Assembly: GCF_900091475.1 (NCBI RefSeq)
Contig: NZ_FMIB01000002.1
Location: 1,116,001-1,180,000, forward strand
From: Micromonospora chersina
GTDB lineage: Bacteria; Actinomycetota; Actinomycetes; Mycobacteriales; Micromonosporaceae
Reading direction: 5' to 3'
Length of the DNA stretch: 64,000 nt
Translations under genes and position numbers: made by a program
Shown: piece after piece, positions 37,919 to 47,114 of the stretch
Layout of the letters: every line of letters begins with the position of its first letter
Numbering within the stretch: the stretch's first letter is position 1
The notes under the pieces: model-generated
Databases searched by the model: none
Told to the model about the DNA's origin: nothing
The model's input: the letters and a program-made list of their open reading frames with translations, nothing else

Positions 37919-40900
37919 TCAGGCGCTGGCGCCGGTGCCGAAGTAGCGCTTGTTCTTGGTGGCGATCGCGGACCAGTCGGCGTTGTGTGGGAACCGCACG
38001 ACGTCCCAGCCCATGTCGAACAGGCGCTCCTCCGCTTCGCGGTCGCGTTCGGCGACCGACTCGTGCTCGTGGACGGGTCCATCGACGAACACGGCGACGT
38101 TGGCTCCGGGCAGGCGGTAGACGTAGTCGGGGCGGGCCAGCGCCTCGGTGATGAACACCTGCGCGTCGTCCGGCAGCCGCAGTCCGCGTTCCTTCAACCA
38201 CGCGACGAGCTTCCCCTCCAGCTTGGTGTCCGACTGCGCGGTGAGGCGGGCCAGCTGTTCGGTCCGGGATTCGCCCTCCCCAGTGGTTCGCGCCGCCCCG
38301 TGGGCGAACTGCAGCAGCAGGTCGCGGACCAGGTGCCGGTTGATCGAGTGGTGGTTGAGCTGGTTGCCATACGTCAACAGGCACTCGTAGCAGCCCCAGG
38401 CGCATGGGCGGTCCTTGTGCGGCCCGCCCCGGTCGGTGCCGTCCGGGTCGAAGTGGCAGATCTCGAGGGCCGTGGCGGCGGCGCGGGCCAGAGCCTCCGG
38501 GTCCGACTGCATGAGCCGGAGTACGCCGGCGCCGCCCTCGGCAGCCTCGGTGAACAGCATCCGGTCGCGAGGACCGTCGTCTGGCGGAAGCAGCTCGGTG
38601 GTGAGCTCCGAGTCCTCCAGTTCGAAGGCCGCCTCGATGCCGCGCTCGAGCGCGTACATCAGGGTGAGCGCAACGTCGTGGTCTAGCGGTTCGTCGAGCT
38701 TGAGGACGAGAATGTTCCGGCGGTCCTCGACGTACGGGATGACCCGCTTCTTGCGGCGCTTCTCGTTGCCGTCGGCGTCGACCACCGGCATCTCGCTGGA
38801 GTCGCCGGACGCCTCGCCGGCGTCGCGTTCGTTCATCCATCGCCCGTCGGCGGGGTCAAGCCAGAAGCCGTCGGGCTCGTCCTGCTTGGAGCGGACCCGA
38901 CCGATGTTGGTGATGCGGACGGTCGCCGAGTCGCCGTAGGAGAGGGTGGCGAGCCGGTCGTCGCCGTCGGAGACGATGGCGTCCTGCCGGCCTGGCCGGG
39001 CTCCGTGGTCTTGGAAGCGGTACGACGTGACCAGCCGGAAGCCTGCCCGGCGGCGCTCCTCCTCGTCGGAGGAGATCCGTTCGCGGCGCTTGGTGTAGAC
39101 GGTGTGCAGGTGTAGCAGGCCGTAGGTGGTGTCGCCCAGCGGTTCATTGCACATCTCGCAGCGCACGGCTCCGCCGCGGATGTCGTGGTGGTAGCCGCAG
39201 CTGGTGCATCGCCGGGCCTCGCTGGTCACCACCTCGCCGGCTGCGTCGGGTGGCAGCTGGATCCGGGTGACCTGGTAGCGGGCGCCCTCGTGGTAGATGA
39301 GCGCGCCCGGGCCGAACTCCCGGATTGCGAGGAACCGGGGGCGCTGCAGGTAGTCTCCGTCACCGGACCGACGGCCGGTGGTCGGCACGTACGCGGCCAG
39401 GGGCAGGCGCGGGAAGGAGTAGCCCGGCAGGAAGCCCTCGCTGGCCAGGTAGCGGTACGGGTTGAAGTCCGACAGCACCGACCTGCTCTCGACCGTCTCG
39501 TTCTTCAGCAGGTTGAGCTGCGTCTCGGCTTCTTTGCGGCGGCCGACGGCGATCCTTCGGTCGCGCTCGGAGAGAGTGTGGTCGAGGACGCGGCGGTTCT
39601 GCTCCGCCTGGTCGACCAGCGCCGCGCGGAACAGGTCCCGCCAGCGGTCGAACGCGCGGTTGAACCGCTCCGGCGTGGTCCGGACCGTGTCTTCGATCCA
39701 ATTGTCGTCCCACCAGGTCGACTTCTCGAAGTCGGGCAGCAGACCGGCGAACACCGTGCGGGCCGCAGCGGCGGCGCGGTTTTGCGCGTAGGTGTCCTGA
39801 AGCGCCGCGGCGACGTGGTCCTGCAGCTCCAAAGCCGGGTCGGGGCGGCGGCTGTCCTCCAGGTAGCTGATGTCGATGATCTCGGGGATCGCCCGGCCCA
39901 GCTTCAGGCCCGCCTCGGCCAACCAGACGGCGTGCACGTGCGAGCGCACCAGGTCCTCGTTGGCCAGGTCCAGCCGTGGAGGTGCCACTGCCCCCGCCAC
40001 CATCCGCTCCGAGCGCCGGAAGTAGTACTGGTCGTGGCTGTTGCCGGTGGCGCAGTAGGTGGTGACCAGCGCCGGTTGCCCCGACCGTCCGGCCCGGCCA
40101 CTTCGCTGCGCGTAGTTGGCCGGCGTCGGCGGTACGTTGCGCATCATGACGGCGTTGAGCTCGGAGATGTCGACGCCGAGTTCCATGGTCGGGGAGCAGT
40201 AGAGCAGCTTCAGCTCCGCCTTGCGGAAGGCCTCCTCTCGCCGCTCCCGCTCGACGGGGTCGACCTGTGCCGTGTGTTCTCGGGCCGTCAGTCCGGCAAG
40301 GGTGCCGGCCGCCGTCCGGTACAGCTCGCGGAAGAACGTGTTGACCCGAGGACCGTCGCCGCTGGCATAGGTCCGCGTCAGCGGGTCGTGGCTGCCGGTC
40401 TGACCCGTCCCGGCACGCCAGATGAGCGCGGCCGCAGAGACCTGGTACCCGGTGATTGGCGTGCCGGCAGAACGCCGGTAGCGACCAACGCGTTCCGGCG
40501 TCTGGACTACCTCGGTGACCTGGCCGCCTCGCTTGAGCACCTCCAGCAGGTCGGCGATCACTTCCTGGGCGTCGCTCCACGACAGGTCTGGGAAGTGCAC
40601 CCTGCGCAGGTACTTTCCGACCTTCCCTCGCCCGGAGAGGAACAGGTTGGACCGGTCCAGGCCCCGCCCGGAAGGCTGGGGGTAGGCCGCGCCGACCTTG
40701 GGCTTGTCACTGGCGGAGAGCACCCAGGGGTCGACGAGGCGTTCCTCGCTGGCCCGCTGGAGCGAGTCAAAGTCATCACGGAAGTACTGCACGTCGATCG
40801 CCAGGGCCCGGCGCATCTCGTCGAGCAGCACCCGCATGATCCTGACCCGCTCGTCAGGCTCCGCCTCGCGGAGCTTCTCGTGCGTGTTGGACCAGCGGTC

Positions 40901-43900
40901 CTGCTTGTCCGCGAGCCAGGCCAGATCCTGATAGTCGATCTTGAGGAGACCGGTCTGCTCCAGGTTGGGCATCGTGATGCGCCAGCCGCGTTCCAGATCG
41001 AGATACAGCCGGAACGCGATGACGTCCCGCAGGGTCTTCGCCGCCAGGCTGGCCAGCGACGGCGGGAGGTCCGCCTCCCGGGCGTAGTCGCCGAGGCTCA
41101 GTCCGAGCGCGGCGGTGACCTGGGTGGCGAGGTCCTCGTGGGTGATGCCTCTGTCGCCCGCTTCGACCACCGCCCGGTAGAGCGCGCCGCGAAGCTGCGT
41201 GACCTGGACGAAGTCGTTGAAGTGGCCGGCCTGCAGCGAGGCGTCCTGCCGGTTGTCCACGAAGGTGAGCAGCTTGCGCGCCTTCTTGCTCAGCGCCTCC
41301 GGCGGCGCCTGCATCAGCGACCGGACGATCGACGCCGACACCAGCGAGGTGGCCGAGGAGCGACCTTCCTGGTCGAGCGTCGCGAGCTTCGCGAAGTCCT
41401 TCCCCCGGGTCTGCTCGTAGCTCACGCCGCAATGCAGGCAGAAGAGGAACGGGGAGGGAATGAACGCCGCCCGCAGGTCGCCATGGCCTTCCCAGCCCTG
41501 CGGGTTGACCGTGATCGCCTGAGGCAACCGCTGCCGGTAGGAGCTCTTGACCACCTCCCGGCCGCCGGAGTCAACCTCTAACCACGATTCGGGGATCCGG
41601 CGGGCCTCGATCGCCTCCTCCTCGTTGGCCGGCCAGGGTCGATCCGTGTCGATGTGGAGGTAGCCGTCGTCGCCGCGGCCGCCGGTGGCGGCGGTGTCCC
41701 GGCGCGGTGCGTATACGACCTTGCCGTCCTTCTCAGATCGCCACACGGTGAGGTACTCCTGGCCGCACTCCCGACAGAAGGCCAGCGGCAGGAGGATCTT
41801 GCCGTCCGACCCCGGCAGGACAAGCTGGTACTCGCGGGTGAGGTGCCGCGTGAGCTCGTCCTCGAGGGTGACGTACACCGTGTCGCCCTTGGACAGGAAC
41901 TGGTGCAGGCGGAAGGCGAACAGCGGACGCTCGGTGACGGGGTGTCGGGCTTCGGACCCCGCCTTGAGGGTCGCCCGAATCGCTTCTCCGCATTCTGCAG
42001 CGGTAAGCCCACTCTGCCGAGCCAGCTCGAGCGCGGCGTCTTCGATCTTGGCCGGCTTCTGCCGCACCAGGTGCCCGCTAAGAGGATCGGTGGCGAGGCC
42101 GAAGCGGGTCTCGATCCAGCGGGCCAGCGGATCGTTCACCAGGTCGGCGTATGCCCGGGGAGCGCCAGGGGCCTTCAGCCTTTCGACCGGGACCGCGTCG
42201 GGCGCCTCCCCGGTCGCCCGGATCAGCGTCTCGCCGATCACGTTCTGGCCGCTGACCGGATTGCCGAAAAGGGTGGTGGCGACACGGGCCACCGCCACCC
42301 GCTGGTCGTCGACGGTGCCCTCGGTCGACATGGTGGCGGACGTGCCGATGCACTGAAGCTCAGCCGCCTGACAGGCTTCACGGACCCGTCGGATCAGCAG
42401 CGCCACGTCGGCGCCCTGGCGACCACGGTAGGTGTGCAGTTCGTCGAAGACGAGGAACTCTAGCCCTCGGGCCATTTTGATCAGCGACCGGCGGTCGTCC
42501 GGCCGGGTCAGCATCAGCTCGAGCATCACGTAGTTGGTGAGCAGGATGTCAGGCGGGTTGTCGCGGATCTCCTTGCGCCGCTCGTCGCTCTCCTGCCCGG
42601 TGTACCGGGCATACGTCACGGGCTCGCGCCCCGCCCCGTATCCGTCGCAGAGGTACTTGTCGAGCTCCTTGAGCTGGCTGTTCGCCAGCGCGTTCATGGG
42701 GTAGACGATGATCGCGCGGACACGCTTCGAGGCCTTCGGGCCCTCCTGTTCGCGCGCCTTGAGCACCTTGTCGACGATCGGAACGATGTAGGACAGGGAC
42801 TTGCCGGACCCGGTGCCGGTGGTGAGGACGTACGAGGTACCCGACTGCGCCTTTTCGATCGCCTCGCGCTGGTGAAGGTGCAGAGTCAGCGGTCGTCCGT
42901 CGCAGGAGGCGCCGCCCTCCGTCTTGTTCGCCTGGAAGATGCGCGCGCACTCCGGATGCAGCACACCCTCGTTGACGAGTTCCAGCATGCTGCCGCCGGA
43001 GGCGAAGAAGGGGTTCAGCGACAGCCACGGGTCGGGCCACTGCGACTTCGCGTCGAGGTCGCTCTCTACGAAATCCGCAATCCGGTCATTACGGATGGTT
43101 GTGCCGCCCTCGGTGAAGGCCCGGTAGTCGCTGATGAGCTGCCGGTGCACCTCGAACACGTCCATGCCGGGAGCCGGACGGGAGAGCGGCGCCGAAGCCG
43201 GACCGGCCGGCGGAGTGGCCGCAGCCCCGACGGTGTACGCAGCGCGGAAGTAGCCGACCGGGTTGAAGTCGTCCCAGCCGGGAACCTTGTCCTCCCCCTG
43301 CACCAACGGCAGCAGTGCCTCGCGGACGGCCGCCGCATCCTCCGGCCGCTCCGCCGGGTCCTTGGCGAGCAGCCGCTCGATGAGTCGTTCGAGACTGCGC
43401 GGAACGTCCGAGCGCAGCACCCGCACCGGCGGTGGGGCCTCCTCCAGGTGCTTCTGTCCCACCTCATGCGCCGAGCCGCTGTGGAAAGGCGGCACACCGG
43501 TCAGCAACTCGAACAGGACGCAGCCGAGGGCGTACAGGTCGGCTGCCTGGGTGACCGATGAAGCCCGGAATTGCTCGGGGGCCATGTAGCGGGCGGTACC
43601 CACCGTGACGCCGGTGCTGGTGAGCTTCTCGGCTTCGTCGGCGTCGATGATCCGACCCATGCCGAAGTCCAGGACCTTGACAAGTCCACCGCGCAACAGC
43701 ATGACGTTGGATGGCTTGAGGTCGCGGTGGATGACACCGGCAGTGTGTGCCGCGATGAGGGCGTCGGCGATCTGGGCACCGATAGCGGCGACCCACGAGA
43801 TCGGCAGTTGCGGCTGCTCGGAGATCAGGTCCCGCAGCGTCTCGCCGTCGAGGAACTCCATGGCGATGTATGGAAGGCCGGACGGATCGACACCTCCCGC

Positions 43901-44179
43901 GATAGAACGCGGCAGGTTCGGGTGGGTGAGGCGACGCATGATGCGGGCCTCACGCTCGAATCTCTGGACCGCCTTGTTGTCGGCAGTCGAGTCGATGACC
44001 GCGCCGGACCGGCTTCGGAGGATCAGCTTGACCGCGGCGACCCGATCGGGAGAGCCCTCCGCCGCCTGCAGATCCTCCGCCCGGTGGACCTCACCCATAT
44101 TTCCCCTGCCGAGCGCGTTCAGCAGGCGGAACCTGTTCGCCACCAGTTCCATCTCCACGGCCACCCCTACATCCCCCAC
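37919..44179 (-). CDS. Ser/Thr kinase-DEAD helicase-DUF1998-nuclease fusion protein
   Basis: This is a 2086-residue protein. Residues about 15-290 are a eukaryotic-type Ser/Thr kinase with all key parts: GRGNMGEV (24-31), Lys51, HRDLKPSN (151-158), DFG (171-173) and MAPEQ near 197. After a linker comes a superfamily 2 helicase: TTGTGSGKS near 450, FDELHTYRGRQG near 580, and QRSGRAGRSGQ in the second RecA fold. DUF1998/MrfA-type cysteine clusters follow (CTSCGYHHD, CEMCNEP; later CAWGCYECLLTYGNQ). The last 100 residues resemble DUF559/Vsr-type PD-(D/E)XK nucleases (RPDYVYRLPGANVAVFVDG, then HE). Helicase plus DUF1998 equals the sum of DISARM DrmA and DrmB, and the kinase recalls PglW. It leads the operon. 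ATG 44179 is the most upstream plausible start; GTG/ATG at residues 8-10 are alternatives. Confidence 0.85.
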   Translation of the reverse strand: MGDVGVAVEMELVANRFRLLNALGRGNMGEVHRAEDLQAAEGSPDRVAAVKLILRSRSGAVIDSTADNKAVQRFEREARIMRRLTHPNLPRSIAGGVDPSGLPYIAMEFLDGETLRDLISEQPQLPISWVAAIGAQIADALIAAHTAGVIHRDLKPSNVMLLRGGLVKVLDFGMGRIIDADEAEKLTSTGVTVGTARYMAPEQFRASSVTQAADLYALGCVLFELLTGVPPFHSGSAHEVGQKHLEEAPPPVRVLRSDVPRSLERLIERLLAKDPAERPEDAAAVREALLPLVQGEDKVPGWDDFNPVGYFRAAYTVGAAATPPAGPASAPLSRPAPGMDVFEVHRQLISDYRAFTEGGTTIRNDRIADFVESDLDAKSQWPDPWLSLNPFFASGGSMLELVNEGVLHPECARIFQANKTEGGASCDGRPLTLHLHQREAIEKAQSGTSYVLTTGTGSGKSLSYIVPIVDKVLKAREQEGPKASKRVRAIIVYPMNALANSQLKELDKYLCDGYGAGREPVTYARYTGQESDERRKEIRDNPPDILLTNYVMLELMLTRPDDRRSLIKMARGLEFLVFDELHTYRGRQGADVALLIRRVREACQAAELQCIGTSATMSTEGTVDDQRVAVARVATTLFGNPVSGQNVIGETLIRATGEAPDAVPVERLKAPGAPRAYADLVNDPLARWIETRFGLATDPLSGHLVRQKPAKIEDAALELARQSGLTAAECGEAIRATLKAGSEARHPVTERPLFAFRLHQFLSKGDTVYVTLEDELTRHLTREYQLVLPGSDGKILLPLAFCRECGQEYLTVWRSEKDGKVVYAPRRDTAATGGRGDDGYLHIDTDRPWPANEEEAIEARRIPESWLEVDSGGREVVKSSYRQRLPQAITVNPQGWEGHGDLRAAFIPSPFLFCLHCGVSYEQTRGKDFAKLATLDQEGRSSATSLVSASIVRSLMQAPPEALSKKARKLLTFVDNRQDASLQAGHFNDFVQVTQLRGALYRAVVEAGDRGITHEDLATQVTAALGLSLGDYAREADLPPSLASLAAKTLRDVIAFRLYLDLERGWRITMPNLEQTGLLKIDYQDLAWLADKQDRWSNTHEKLREAEPDERVRIMRVLLDEMRRALAIDVQYFRDDFDSLQRASEERLVDPWVLSASDKPKVGAAYPQPSGRGLDRSNLFLSGRGKVGKYLRRVHFPDLSWSDAQEVIADLLEVLKRGGQVTEVVQTPERVGRYRRSAGTPITGYQVSAAALIWRAGTGQTGSHDPLTRTYASGDGPRVNTFFRELYRTAAGTLAGLTAREHTAQVDPVERERREEAFRKAELKLLYCSPTMELGVDISELNAVMMRNVPPTPANYAQRSGRAGRSGQPALVTTYCATGNSHDQYYFRRSERMVAGAVAPPRLDLANEDLVRSHVHAVWLAEAGLKLGRAIPEIIDISYLEDSRRPDPALELQDHVAAALQDTYAQNRAAAAARTVFAGLLPDFEKSTWWDDNWIEDTVRTTPERFNRAFDRWRDLFRAALVDQAEQNRRVLDHTLSERDRRIAVGRRKEAETQLNLLKNETVESRSVLSDFNPYRYLASEGFLPGYSFPRLPLAAYVPTTGRRSGDGDYLQRPRFLAIREFGPGALIYHEGARYQVTRIQLPPDAAGEVVTSEARRCTSCGYHHDIRGGAVRCEMCNEPLGDTTYGLLHLHTVYTKRRERISSDEEERRRAGFRLVTSYRFQDHGARPGRQDAIVSDGDDRLATLSYGDSATVRITNIGRVRSKQDEPDGFWLDPADGRWMNERDAGEASGDSSEMPVVDADGNEKRRKKRVIPYVEDRRNILVLKLDEPLDHDVALTLMYALERGIEAAFELEDSELTTELLPPDDGPRDRMLFTEAAEGGAGVLRLMQSDPEALARAAATALEICHFDPDGTDRGGPHKDRPCAWGCYECLLTYGNQLNHHSINRHLVRDLLLQFAHGAARTTGEGESRTEQLARLTAQSDTKLEGKLVAWLKERGLRLPDDAQVFITEALARPDYVYRLPGANVAVFVDGPVHEHESVAERDREAEERLFDMGWDVVRFPHNADWSAIATKNKRYFGTGASA

Positions 44180-44346
44180 TAGCCGCCGCTATGCGTACGT
44201 CAGCGTCCCCGCGACCCGGTCGATGTCAGCGCCCGCTCACGCCATTCGAGCCTTCTCACCGGGTTCCTTTGGTTTTCCTTAAGGCAGGCAGTATGCCTGC
44301 TGGTCTGCATCGTTGTAGTCCCCCACCCGGCCGAGATGATCAACCC

Positions 44347-44389
44347 GCCTGGCGGGGCGGGCAGGGGCGCCCTGCCCGCCCCGCCAGGC
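44347..44389. terminator. 19-bp perfect hairpin downstream of the HTH-methyltransferase gene
   Basis: Arms 44347-44365 and 44371-44389 are exact reverse complements (core GGCGGGGCGGGC), with a 5-base loop. It lies 86 bases after the stop of the leftward methyltransferase gene at 44475 and before the kinase-helicase start at 44179. It should end the first transcript and make the kinase operon independently transcribed. Confidence 0.75.
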
Positions 44390-44474
44390 TTCCGCCTACG
44401 TCACCGAGGCGCTGCGCCGGCGTCGGATATCCGACGACATGCGTGCCGCGTTGCAGGCTGCGGGCCACGGCGAC

Positions 44475-46388
44475 TTACTCCTCGTCGGGTCGGATCGTGC
44501 CCCGGGCCAGCCCATCGGCGGTGAGCTGCACCAGCTCCGCACCGAGCGATGCCGCCCGTCGGATTGCCGACTCGAAGGTGTCGAGCCGCTGAAATGCCTT
44601 CCCGTGCACTCGCTGCTCAGCGGGCGGCAGGCGCCGCACCTGCGCGCGCCGGATGTCGATGCGCAGCGTCCCTGACAGGCTCGACGCCTGCCTCTCGTTG
44701 GCCGACGTCCGGAGCTGCCCGGCGAGGAACCACGAGTCGAGTGCCGCAGGGTTGGGCCTCAGCAGGTACAGGTTCCGCCCCAGCAGCGCGCCCTCGGACG
44801 TCACCACCCGCGCGGCGAGCTGCCGGGCGATTGTCGGCACCACCACGTCGCCGGGAACCAGCGAGATCTCCTGCCCGAGCCGGCCATCGTCCCGACCGGA
44901 CGGGCCTTCACCGTTCAGCACGTCCTGCACGGTCAGCACCGGCGGCCCGCCCGTTGACGGCGCGCCGCCCTCGGATGACGGCGCGCGTATGGGACCGATC
45001 AGTTGCAGTGCCCCAGCCCGGGCCAGCTCCCCCACCGACAGAAAGTCCCCGCCCGGCCCTTCGGGCGTGGGCGTGACCTGCGGCATCAGCGCCGGTAGGT
45101 CGCCGACGATGGCAGCGAGGCGCTCTCTGGTGCGTACCAGATGCTCTCCGGTGTCCTCGCCCCCGACGGCGGGTTGGCGGCGCGCGGGAGTGAGGTCGAC
45201 CTCCTCGTCGAGAAGCTCGATGACCGGCACCGCCCGGGCGAAGCCAGTCTCCTCGACGCCGGCGTCCGGCGCGGCGGTGAAGGCCCGCCAGACGACGAGG
45301 ATCCGCGCGTAGGTCTCGGCAGCGTCACCGGAAGCGGCGTCCACCAGCAGCGTCCGCGCCGGCAGCGGCGCGTCGGGCGACGGCCGCCGCAGCACCCACA
45401 GGTGCAGGGGTACGCCGTGCGGCGCGGCTACCCCCGGCGGGAGCGCGATGACGGCGCGCAGGGCGCCGCGGCGTAGCAGTTCGGCGCGGATGCGCCGGCC
45501 GGCACGGCGGCTGGCGACGGTGGGTGGCATCAGCAGGACGGCGTGTCCGCCGGCGCGCAGGTGGGCGAGGGCGTGCTGGGCCCAGGCCAACTCCGGTTCG
45601 GTACGCGGGGTGGTGCCGACGATCCAGCGGGGGTCGTGCCCGAGTTCCTCGTCGCCCCAGTTGGTGGCCCCGAACGGCGGGTGGCAGACGACGGCGTCGA
45701 AGGTGCGGCCGGCGAAGGCGTCGGCGCGCAGCGAGTCGCCGGTGCAGACCTCCCCTGCCACGTCGCGCAGCGCCAGCCAGAGTCCGGCGAGCCGGGCGAG
45801 GTCCTCGTCGATCTCCTGCCCGTAGGCAGAGGTGCAGCCGGCGCGGACGGCGGCGCGCAGCGTGGCGCCGGAGCCGGCTGCCGGGTCGAGGACGGAGCCG
45901 CCGCCGACGCCGGCGAGCCCGGCCATCAGGTCGGCCAGGTCATCCGGGGTGGCGAACGGGCGGCCCGGTCCGGGCGCGGAGAACCGTTGCCACAGCGCGT
46001 CGAAGGCACCCTGGGGTCCGAGTTCGTCGGCGAGCGCGTCGATGTCGGGCAGCAGCGGCTTGAGCTGCGGATCAGCTGATCGGCCGGGACGTTGACCGCG
46101 TTGCCGGGCCAGGAGCAGGGCGCCGACGGCGGCCAGGCCGGCGGCGGGTGACTGGCTGGCGGCGGCGAGGTGCCGCCACAGCCGGTCGGCGCTGGCCAGT
46201 TCGGGGAGTTTTCCCTGGGCGTGGAGCCACTGTTCGACCTGTCCCAGGTCGAACTCGGGGCTGGCCGCGGTGCCGCCTACGGGGGCGGGGAAGTCGGCGT
46301 GCCGTTTGCGCCAGTTGCTGACTGCGGCCCGACCGACACCGGCGAGCCGGGCGATCTCCGCTGCGGTGATGGTCGGTGTCTCCTGCAC
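44475..46388 (-). CDS. HTH-N6-DNA methyltransferase-like protein, HsdM type, with altered motif IV
   Basis: The GTG at 46388 lacks a clear ribosome-binding site, so the gene may be leaderless. The 637-residue protein starts with a helix-turn-helix (AEIARLAGVGRAAVSNWRKR, 9-28). Motif I DPAAGSGATLRAA lies near 165, and the catalytic-loop motif, normally NPPF/Y in N6-adenine enzymes, is HPPF (VVCHPPFGATNWG near 235). The C-terminal part resembles HsdM/HsdS-like helical and recognition regions. The Asn-to-His change at the catalytic position makes true methylation doubtful; AdoMet or DNA binding may remain. It is set apart from the kinase operon by a strong hairpin. Possible roles are a modified-DNA sensor or a regulator; uncertain. 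Confidence 0.75.
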   Translation of the reverse strand: MQETPTITAAEIARLAGVGRAAVSNWRKRHADFPAPVGGTAASPEFDLGQVEQWLHAQGKLPELASADRLWRHLAAASQSPAAGLAAVGALLLARQRGQRPGRSADPQLKPLLPDIDALADELGPQGAFDALWQRFSAPGPGRPFATPDDLADLMAGLAGVGGGSVLDPAAGSGATLRAAVRAGCTSAYGQEIDEDLARLAGLWLALRDVAGEVCTGDSLRADAFAGRTFDAVVCHPPFGATNWGDEELGHDPRWIVGTTPRTEPELAWAQHALAHLRAGGHAVLLMPPTVASRRAGRRIRAELLRRGALRAVIALPPGVAAPHGVPLHLWVLRRPSPDAPLPARTLLVDAASGDAAETYARILVVWRAFTAAPDAGVEETGFARAVPVIELLDEEVDLTPARRQPAVGGEDTGEHLVRTRERLAAIVGDLPALMPQVTPTPEGPGGDFLSVGELARAGALQLIGPIRAPSSEGGAPSTGGPPVLTVQDVLNGEGPSGRDDGRLGQEISLVPGDVVVPTIARQLAARVVTSEGALLGRNLYLLRPNPAALDSWFLAGQLRTSANERQASSLSGTLRIDIRRAQVRRLPPAEQRVHGKAFQRLDTFESAIRRAASLGAELVQLTADGLARGTIRPDEE

Positions 46389-46395
46389 GTTTGGA

Positions 46396-46431
46396 GTGTG
46401 TCACACCTGTCAAGCGTCATGTATGTTGACA
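46396..46431. promoter_or_regulatory. Inverted repeats in the divergent promoter region (operator candidate)
   Basis: Between the leftward HTH-methyltransferase and the rightward lipoprotein gene, TGTCAA at 46408-46413 and TTGACA at 46426-46431 form an inverted repeat with a 12-base spacer. GTGTG-T-CACAC at 46396-46406 is a second palindrome. The two TTGACA hexamers also match -35 elements pointing each way, though I see no good -10 partner. The HTH at the N-terminus of the adjacent methyltransferase-like protein could bind here; that is inference. Confidence 0.45.
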
Positions 46432-46487
46432 GCGTTCACAGATGATGTTCTCATTGACGCCGCCACGTTCACAGCAGGAGGAAAACG

Positions 46488-47045
46488 ATGCGCAAGGTCA
46501 CCACTCTCGCTCTGCTCGCCACCGGTCTCGTCGCCCTGGGCTGCGGCGCCGGCTCCACCGACGACACCACCTCCAGCAGCAGCAAGGCCGACTCCACCAG
46601 CAGCGAGGCCGACGCCGGCGGCGCCAAGGGTGACGACAAGCCGAAGACCGCGAAGATCGGCCAGCCGGCCCGGGACGGCAAGTTCGAGTTCACGGTCAAG
46701 TCGTCCAAGTGCGGCGTCGCCAAGATCGGCACCGACATGCTCGGCGCCAAGGCGCAGGGCCAGTTCTGCCTGGTCACGGTCAACGTCAAGAACATCGGCA
46801 AGGAGTCGCAGATGTTCGACGGCAGCAGCCAGAAGGCGTACGCCGCCAACGGCACCGAGTACTCCGCCGACGGCGGGGCCGCCATCTACGCCAACAAGAA
46901 CGCCGAGACGTTCCTCAACGACATCAACCCCGGCAACCAGGTCACCGGCGTGGTCGTCTTCGACATCCCGAAGAACGTCAAGATCGCCAAGCTCGAGCTG
47001 CACGACTCGCCGTTCTCCGGCGGCGTGACCGTCTCCCTCACCTGA
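46488..47045 (+). CDS. DUF4352-like secreted protein, probable lipoprotein
   Basis: The ATG at 46488 has GGAGGA about 6 bases upstream. The 185-residue protein begins with a signal peptide (RKVTTLALLATGLVALGCG); the ALGC site is close to a lipobox but has Ala at -3. A Ser/Asp/Lys-rich linker follows, then a DUF4352 immunoglobulin-like domain (FCLVTVNVKNIGKESQMFDG, LNDINPGNQVTGVVVFDIP). DUF4352 proteins are extracellular and often antigenic or adhesion-like. Followed by a hairpin and then another anchored protein. Confidence 0.75.
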   Translation: MRKVTTLALLATGLVALGCGAGSTDDTTSSSSKADSTSSEADAGGAKGDDKPKTAKIGQPARDGKFEFTVKSSKCGVAKIGTDMLGAKAQGQFCLVTVNVKNIGKESQMFDGSSQKAYAANGTEYSADGGAAIYANKNAETFLNDINPGNQVTGVVVFDIPKNVKIAKLELHDSPFSGGVTVSLT

Positions 47046-47057
47046 CCCGCCGCCAAC

Positions 47058-47084
47058 CCGGGGCGGGCAGCCCGCCCGCCCCGG
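47058..47084 (+). terminator. 11-bp GC hairpin after the DUF4352 gene
   Basis: CCGGGGCGGGC at 47058-47068 pairs with 47074-47084, loop of 5 bases. It lies 13 bases after the stop at 47045, so it is a likely terminator; the next gene starts 30 bases later, so it may only attenuate. Confidence 0.55.
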
Positions 47085-47114
47085 CCCTGTCCCGTGTTCA
47101 CAGAGGAGACCGTC

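Noticed and set aside
39185..41581. 798-codon plus-strand open frame inside the kinase-helicase gene
   Set aside because: Shadow frame; the opposite strand carries helicase and zinc motifs across the whole stretch.
30872..46388. Classic BREX or Pgl assignment for the whole block
   Set aside because: No PglZ, BrxC/PglY, BrxL or BrxA/B-like protein is visible in the window; the helicase/DUF1998 content fits DISARM-type systems better.
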